Assembly (NCBI RefSeq): GCF_033547155.1
Contig: NZ_CP137892.1
Span: 3,720,001 to 3,784,000 of the forward strand
Direction: 5' to 3'
Source of the DNA: Pseudomonas benzenivorans
GTDB taxonomy: Bacteria; Pseudomonadota; Gammaproteobacteria; Pseudomonadales; Pseudomonadaceae
Length of the DNA stretch: 64,000 bases
Made by a program: the position numbers and the translations under genes. Positions 59,263 to 64,000 of the stretch are shown piece by piece (the stretch's first letter is position 1; each line of letters begins with the position of its first letter). Under the pieces are notes generated by a model. That model searched no databases and had not been told where the DNA came from. It saw only the letters and a program-made list of their open reading frames with translations.

Positions 59263-59540
59263 TAGAGCACCATGTGCACGCGGCCGGTGGCGCGCAGGTC
59301 GACATGGATGGCCTGCAGCTGGTCGACGCTGGTGGCGGTGATCAGCACCTGCACCGAGAGGAAACGGCCGTTACGGCTGTCGCGCACCACCAGGGTCGAG
59401 GCGTCGAGGTCGGGGGCATGGCGCTGCACCACCTCCACCACCAGGTCGGCGAAACCCTCGCCGGCATCGCCGATCACCTTGATCGGGTAGCGCTCGCAGG
59501 GAAATTCGATTTTCGGGGCTTGTACGTCGGTATCGGTCAT
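59262..59540 (-). CDS. YbeD/DUF493 protein
   Basis: This is a 92-residue protein with an ACT-like fold ([20 protein letters not shown] and [20 protein letters not shown]). It sits between dacC and lipB, as ybeD does in E. coli. The function is unknown. The ATG at 59540 is preferred to an earlier in-frame start. Confidence 0.9.
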   Translation of the reverse strand: MTDTDVQAPKIEFPCERYPIKVIGDAGEGFADLVVEVVQRHAPDLDASTLVVRDSRNGRFLSVQVLITATSVDQLQAIHVDLRATGRVHMVL

Positions 59541-59605
59541 AGGGTCAGCGGGCTTGTGGCCCGTCCAAAGCAGGACGCCCCGGTAAGGGGCGTCCATGGG
59601 CGAAA

Positions 59606-60766
59606 TCAGTTGAACAGTCCGTAGAAGAACAGGCGAATGCTATCCCACAGACGCCGGAAGAGGCCACCCTCCTCCACGGACTCCAGGGCCACCAGGTCGG
59701 CGCTGTGCACCACCTCCTCGCCCAGCTTGACCTCGACCTTGCCGATCACCTGGCCCTGCTCGATGGGCGCCATCAGCTGCGGATTGAGGGTCATGCCGGC
59801 CTGCAGCTTGTCCAGCTGGCCCTTGGGCAGGGTCAGGGTCAGGTCGTCGGCCAGGCCGGCCTTGAGCTGACGAGCGGTGCCCTTCCACACCTGGGCCTGG
59901 GCCAGTTCGGCGCCCTTCTGATAGAAGGTGCGGGTCTCGAAGAAGCGGAAGCCGTAGGTCAGCAGCTTCTGGGTCTCGGCGGCGCGGGCCTGTTCGCTGT
60001 TGGTGCCGAACACCACGGAGATCAGGCGCATGCCGTCGCGCACCGCGGAGGACACCAGGCAGTAGCCGGCTTCCTCGGTATGCCCGGTCTTCAGGCCGTC
60101 GACGGTCTTGTCGCGCCACAGCAGCAGGTTGCGGTTGGGCTGCTTGATGCCGTTCCAGAGGAACTCCTTCTGCGCATAGATCGCATAGTGCTGGGGGTCC
60201 TCGTAGATGATCGCCCGGGCCAGCTTGGCCATGTCCTTGGCCGAGGAGTAGTGCTCCGGGTCCGGCCAGCCGGTGGCGTTGCGGAACTGGCTGTTGGCCA
60301 TGCCCAGGCGCTCGGCGGTGGCGTTCATCATGTCGGCGAAGGCCTCTTCGCTGCCGGCGATGTGCTCGGCGATGGCCACGCTGGCATCGTTGCCGGACTG
60401 GATGATGATGCCGCGCAGCAGGTCGTCGACCGCGACCTCGTTGCCGACCTCGATGAACATCTTCGAGCCCCCCATGCGCCAGGCCTTCTCGCTGATGCGC
60501 ACCAGGTCGCTGCCCTTGATCTGGCCGCGGTTGATGTCCAGGGTCGCCAGGTAGGCGGTCATCAGCTTGGTCAGGCTGGCCGGCGGCAGGCGCTCGTCGG
60601 CGTTCTGCTCGATCAGCACGTTGCCGCTGGCGGCATCCATCAGCACATAGGACTTGGCGGCCAGCTGCGGCGGCGCCGGGATCACCATCTGGCTGGCCCA
60701 GGTGGCCGGTGCGATGAGCAGCAGAAGGGACAGGAAAAGGCGTTGGGCAAAGCTGGTGGTATTCAT
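59606..60766 (-). CDS. dacC: D-alanyl-D-alanine carboxypeptidase (PBP5/6)
   Basis: This is a 386-residue low-molecular-mass penicillin-binding protein that trims pentapeptides. It has a signal peptide at 1-25. The active site is Ser64-x-x-Lys67 (SLTK), SGN (124-126) and KTG (226-228). The C-terminal PBP5 domain and amphipathic anchor ([18 protein letters not shown]) are present. The ATG at 60766 follows GAGAGACGG. Confidence 0.95.
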   Translation of the reverse strand: MNTTSFAQRLFLSLLLLIAPATWASQMVIPAPPQLAAKSYVLMDAASGNVLIEQNADERLPPASLTKLMTAYLATLDINRGQIKGSDLVRISEKAWRMGGSKMFIEVGNEVAVDDLLRGIIIQSGNDASVAIAEHIAGSEEAFADMMNATAERLGMANSQFRNATGWPDPEHYSSAKDMAKLARAIIYEDPQHYAIYAQKEFLWNGIKQPNRNLLLWRDKTVDGLKTGHTEEAGYCLVSSAVRDGMRLISVVFGTNSEQARAAETQKLLTYGFRFFETRTFYQKGAELAQAQVWKGTARQLKAGLADDLTLTLPKGQLDKLQAGMTLNPQLMAPIEQGQVIGKVEVKLGEEVVHSADLVALESVEEGGLFRRLWDSIRLFFYGLFN

Positions 60767-60884
60767 CCGTCTCTCGAGGTGGCTAGGGGTGGAACAGGCC
60801 CGGGAGGGCAAATTGTCGAAGCCGCCGGCCAAGGGCCGACGGCGGTTCGGTGCTTAGTCAGGTGTCTGGCCGATTAGTGCCGCA

Positions 60885-61904
60885 TCAATCCGCCTTGACC
60901 AGTCGCGGCTGGCCGAGGTTGGCCAGGCGCACGCTGTCCTGCAGCTGCTCAGCCTCGCCCCGGCTGGCGATCGGCCCCAGGCGCACGCGGTGCAGAATCT
61001 GCTGGTTGTGCACCACTGAGCTGATGAACACCGGGGCAGCCACGGTATCGCTCAGCTTGGCCTTGAGCAGCTCCGCAGCGTCCGGATTGGCGAAGGCGGC
61101 CACCTGGAGATACAGGCCAGAGGCTCCGGCTGAAGCGTTTTTTTTTGCGTCGATCTGCACCGGCAGCACCGCCGCGGCGTGCTGCTGCGGCGGGGGCGAA
61201 TACTGCTCCAGCGGCTCGGCCACCGGCTGCGCGACTGGCTGGGCGACCGCCTGCGGCTTGGCCGCCTGCTGCGGCGCGGCGAGCACCAGCGGCACCGGCC
61301 GCCCCTGCTGCGCCCACCACTCATGGGGGTCGATACCCTCGACCTTGACCCGGGCCGTGCCGCTTTCGGCATAGCCGAGCTTCTTCGCCGCGGCGAAGGA
61401 CAGGTCGATGATGCGGTCGGAATAGAACGGCCCGCGGTCGTTGACCCGCAGTATCACGCTGCGCTGGTTATCCAGGTTGGTGACGCGCACGTAGCTGGGC
61501 AGCGGCAGGGTCTTGTGCGCGGCGGTCATGCCGTACAGGTCGTAGGCCTCGCCGTTGGCCGTGGCCTGGCCGTGGAACTTGGTGCCGTACCAGGAGGCCG
61601 TACCCACGGCGGTGTAGCGACGGGCATCGCTGATCGGATAGTACTGCTTGCCGAACACCGTGTAGGGGCTGGCCTTGACCGGGCCATAGTGGGGCATCGG
61701 CACCGCGTCCTGGATGCGCGAGACGTCGACGTCCCACCAGGGCGCGCCGTCCTTGTGCGGACGGTTGTAGTCGCCGGGCCCGGAAATCGCCCCGCCCGCC
61801 TTTACCGGTGCCACCGGTTGCGGCGCACGGGTGCTCGAACAGCTCGCCAGCAGCAGCGCCAGGGCGCCATAGGCGGCGATCCTCAGTGGCAATGTCGGCT
61901 TCAT
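60885..61904 (-). CDS. rlpA: Rare lipoprotein A, septal transglycosylase
   Basis: This is a 339-residue lipoprotein. The lipobox is LLASC. The RlpA/DPBB domain (about 100-190, GTASWYGTKFHGQATANGE and RVNDRGPFYSDRIIDLS) is the catalytic part that cuts naked glycan strands. A Pro/Ala/Gln-rich linker follows (about 205-255), then a C-terminal SPOR domain (about 263-339) that binds denuded septal peptidoglycan. A run of nine A lies in the linker coding region. The start overlaps the sltB1 stop (ATGA). Confidence 0.94.
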   Translation of the reverse strand: MKPTLPLRIAAYGALALLLASCSSTRAPQPVAPVKAGGAISGPGDYNRPHKDGAPWWDVDVSRIQDAVPMPHYGPVKASPYTVFGKQYYPISDARRYTAVGTASWYGTKFHGQATANGEAYDLYGMTAAHKTLPLPSYVRVTNLDNQRSVILRVNDRGPFYSDRIIDLSFAAAKKLGYAESGTARVKVEGIDPHEWWAQQGRPVPLVLAAPQQAAKPQAVAQPVAQPVAEPLEQYSPPPQQHAAAVLPVQIDAKKNASAGASGLYLQVAAFANPDAAELLKAKLSDTVAAPVFISSVVHNQQILHRVRLGPIASRGEAEQLQDSVRLANLGQPRLVKAD

Positions 61905-62911
61905 TGTGCCCCCCGCGCATCGACCAGCAGTTCGGCCAACTGGTTCACCGCCATGGCATACATGACGCTGCGGTTGTAACGGGTGATGACGAAGAAGTTC
62001 GGCAGGCCCAGCCAGTACTCGGCGCCCTCGGCGCCCTCCAGGCGGAAGGCGGTCACCGCCAGCGCGTCGTCCAGGGCGTCGGCGCTGGACCAGCCGAGCG
62101 CGCGCAACTCACCGACCTTGTGCACGGGGTCCAACCCCGGGCTGAGGCCCTGCTCGGCCTGTGCCCCGGTGACGCTGGCGCGGCTCGCCACCGCCCCGCC
62201 GGGCTGCCAGCCGTGGCGCTTGAAGTAGCTGGCGACGCTGCCGATGGCATCCACCGGATTGCTCCAGATATTGATCTTGCCGTCGCCGTCGAAGTCCACC
62301 GCGTAGGCGCGGAAGCTGCTCGGCATGAACTGCGGCAGGCCCATGGCGCCGGCATAGGAGCCGGTGACGCTGAGCGGGTCGACCTGCTCTTCGCGCGCCA
62401 GCATGAGGAACTCGCGCAATTCCTTGCGGAAGAAGGGCGCCCGCGGCGGGTAGTCGAAGGCCAGGGTCGACAGGGCGTCGGCCACCCGGTAACCGCCGGT
62501 ATTGCCGCCGTAGAAGGTTTCCACGCCGATGATCGCGACTATCACCTGGGCCGGCACGCCGTATTCCTGCTCGGCCCGCTCCAGGGTCGCCTGGTGCTGC
62601 TTCCAGAACTCGACGCCGCGGGTGATGCGGGCCTCGGTGATGAAGATCGGCCGGTAGGCACTCCAGGGCTTGACCTTCTCCGCCGGACGCGAGATGGCGT
62701 CGATGATCGCCTGCTTGCGCTCGACCTGGGCGAACAGCTGATGCAGCTGCTCGTCGGCGAAGCCGTAGTCGCGGGTCATCTCGGCGACGAACTCGGCCAC
62801 CTGCGGCGAGCCCTCGTAAGCGGCGCCGAGCGCCGGCTGAGCGAGTCCGAAAACCCCGGCCAATCCTAGCCAGGGGGCGTGCCGTGCAGCCCAGCCGCGC
62901 AATCTGTGCAT
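61901..62911 (-). CDS. sltB1: Membrane-bound lytic murein transglycosylase B (SltB1)
   Basis: This is a 336-residue family-3 lytic transglycosylase. Signal-like residues are at 1-30. The catalytic Glu is in AIIGVETFYGGNTGGYRV. Later blocks are GSYAGAMGLPQFMPSSFRAY and DGDGKINIWSNPVDAIGSVA. The start at 62911 is an ATG with GGGGG 12 bases upstream. It is coupled to rlpA and lies 17 bases after rodA. Confidence 0.93.
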   Translation of the reverse strand: MHRLRGWAARHAPWLGLAGVFGLAQPALGAAYEGSPQVAEFVAEMTRDYGFADEQLHQLFAQVERKQAIIDAISRPAEKVKPWSAYRPIFITEARITRGVEFWKQHQATLERAEQEYGVPAQVIVAIIGVETFYGGNTGGYRVADALSTLAFDYPPRAPFFRKELREFLMLAREEQVDPLSVTGSYAGAMGLPQFMPSSFRAYAVDFDGDGKINIWSNPVDAIGSVASYFKRHGWQPGGAVASRASVTGAQAEQGLSPGLDPVHKVGELRALGWSSADALDDALAVTAFRLEGAEGAEYWLGLPNFFVITRYNRSVMYAMAVNQLAELLVDARGAQ

Positions 62912-62928
62912 TGAAATACTGCCCCCAA

Positions 62929-64000
62929 TCAAACCTGTGCGATCCACTTACGGTGGGTGTGGATCGACATCAAAATCCCAAATCCCGATAGCAGCGTGAT
63001 CAACGAGGTGCCGCCGTAGCTGATGAACGGCAGTGGCACCCCCACCACCGGCAGCAGCCCGCTGACCATGCCGATATTGACGAATACATAGACGAAGAAG
63101 GTCATGGTCAAGGCCCCGGCGAGGAGCTTACCGAAGAGCGTCTGCGCTTGCACGGTAATCACCAGGCCACGGGCGATCAACAGCAGGTAGAGCAGCAGCA
63201 GCAGGCAGACGCCGACCAGGCCGAACTCCTCGGCGAGCACGGCAATGATAAAGTCCGTATGGCTTTCCGGCAAAAAGTCCAGGTGCGACTGGGTGCCGAG
63301 CAGCCAGCCCTTGCCCAGCACGCCCCCCGAACCTATCGCCGCCTTCGACTGGATGATGTTCCAGCCGCTGCCCAAGGGATCGCTCTCCGGGTTGAGAAAG
63401 GTCAGCACCCGCTGCTTCTGGTACTCGCGCAACACGAAGAACCACATGCCCACCGCGATGGGCACCAGCGCCGCCGCCGCGCCGATGATCCAGCGCCACT
63501 GCAGGCCGGCCATGAACAGCACGAAGGCCCCCGAGGCGATCACCAGCAGCGAGGTGCCCAGGTCCGGCTGCAGCAGGATCAGCACGAAGGGCACGCCGAT
63601 CAGCGCCAGGCTGATGGCGATGTGCTTGAGACTCGGCGGCAGGCTGCGCGTGGACAGGTACCAGGCGATGGTCGCCGGCATGATGATCTTCATGAACTCC
63701 GAGGGCTGGAAGCGGATCACCCCGGGGATGTTGATCCAGCGCGTGGCGCCCATGGCGTTGTGGCCCATGACGTCCACCGCCACCAGCAGGCCGACGCCAC
63801 CGACATAGGCCAGCGGCACCCAGCGCGCCATGAAGCGCGGCTCGAACTGGGCGATGATCAGCATGCCGACCAGGCCGATGCCGAAGGAGCTGGCCTGCTT
63901 GATCAGCAGATCGAGGTTCTTGCCACTGGCTGAGTAGAGGATGAACAGGCTGCCAGCCGCCAGGGTCAGCAACAGCAACAGCAGGATGCCGTCGATGTGC
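62929..64000 (-). CDS. rodA: Rod-shape SEDS glycosyltransferase RodA (5' end outside window)
   Basis: This is a SEDS-family peptidoglycan polymerase that works with PBP2 in elongation. The window holds the last 356 or so residues. About nine membrane helices are seen; typical blocks are YSASGKNLDLLIKQ, QFEPRFMARW, RFQPSEFMKIIMPA and LPVVGVPLPFISYGGTSLIT. The first residues (..HIDGILLLL) are cut by the edge. It heads the rodA-sltB1-rlpA-dacC group. Confidence 0.95.
   Translation of the reverse strand, partial: HIDGILLLLLLTLAAGSLFILYSASGKNLDLLIKQASSFGIGLVGMLIIAQFEPRFMARWVPLAYVGGVGLLVAVDVMGHNAMGATRWINIPGVIRFQPSEFMKIIMPATIAWYLSTRSLPPSLKHIAISLALIGVPFVLILLQPDLGTSLLVIASGAFVLFMAGLQWRWIIGAAAALVPIAVGMWFFVLREYQKQRVLTFLNPESDPLGSGWNIIQSKAAIGSGGVLGKGWLLGTQSHLDFLPESHTDFIIAVLAEEFGLVGVCLLLLLYLLLIARGLVITVQAQTLFGKLLAGALTMTFFVYVFVNIGMVSGLLPVVGVPLPFISYGGTSLITLLSGFGILMSIHTHRKWIAQV

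Overview
The window is a stretch of a high-GC gammaproteobacterial chromosome that belongs to Pseudomonas in the broad sense. The evidence is gene content and order. From my memory of the P. aeruginosa PAO1 map, rhlE, hrpB, fieF, an Lrp regulator, an rRNA pseudouridine synthase, amn, an AidB-like acyl-CoA dehydrogenase with its TetR regulator, ladS, thiD, thiE, hemL, miaB, phoH/ybeZ, ybeY, ybeX, lnt, leuS, lptE, holA, an sltB-type transglycosylase, lipA, lipB, ybeD, dacC, rlpA, sltB1 and rodA follow each other in the same order there (roughly PA3950 to PA4002). The order was recalled, not searched. No rRNA, tRNA, insertion sequence or prophage was seen.

Layout. 1-508 is the 5' end of a membrane sensor gene cut by the window edge. 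1161-24250 is mostly housekeeping and small metabolic genes: topB, an SH3 membrane protein, two VOC proteins, an HI0933-type flavoprotein, rhlE, a DEDDh exonuclease, a NYN protein, an SDR, a CDGSH protein, a degenerate endonuclease/exonuclease/phosphatase protein, an oxidase-cupin-AraC cluster, hrpB, fieF, an Lrp regulator, a globin, a pseudouridine synthase, a GNAT protein, amn and DUF3703. Two or three short gene remnants lie between them.

24399-34844 is an accessory island holding a complete type I-E CRISPR-Cas system. The order on the minus strand is cas3, cas8e, cse2, cas7e, cas5e, cas6e, cas1, cas2, leader, then a 13-repeat array. A second small array (3 good repeats plus one decayed) with a near-copy of the same leader lies on the other side of cas3. 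A plus-strand type II toxin-antitoxin pair sits between cas3 and the second array. The island separates amn/DUF3703 from the aidB-like/tetR/ladS block. All cas genes look intact, with catalytic motifs present in Cas1, Cas3 and Cas6e.

34853-64000 is conserved chromosome. It holds fatty acyl oxidation with a TetR regulator behind a strikingly perfect palindrome, the LadS hybrid kinase, thiamine and haem synthesis, tRNA modification, the ybeZ-ybeY-ybeX-lnt rRNA/envelope cluster, leuS-lptE-holA, arfA with its built-in hairpin, lipoate synthesis, and a cell-wall elongation cluster (dacC, rlpA, sltB1, rodA).

I did not find a clearly new biological system. The observations most worth a second look are the toxin-antitoxin pair inside the CRISPR island, the duplicated leader that copied the last codons of cas2, a spacer that reads as a Y-family DNA polymerase motif, an endonuclease-fold protein that lost its catalytic residues, and the 47-bp palindrome that buries the tetR ribosome binding site.
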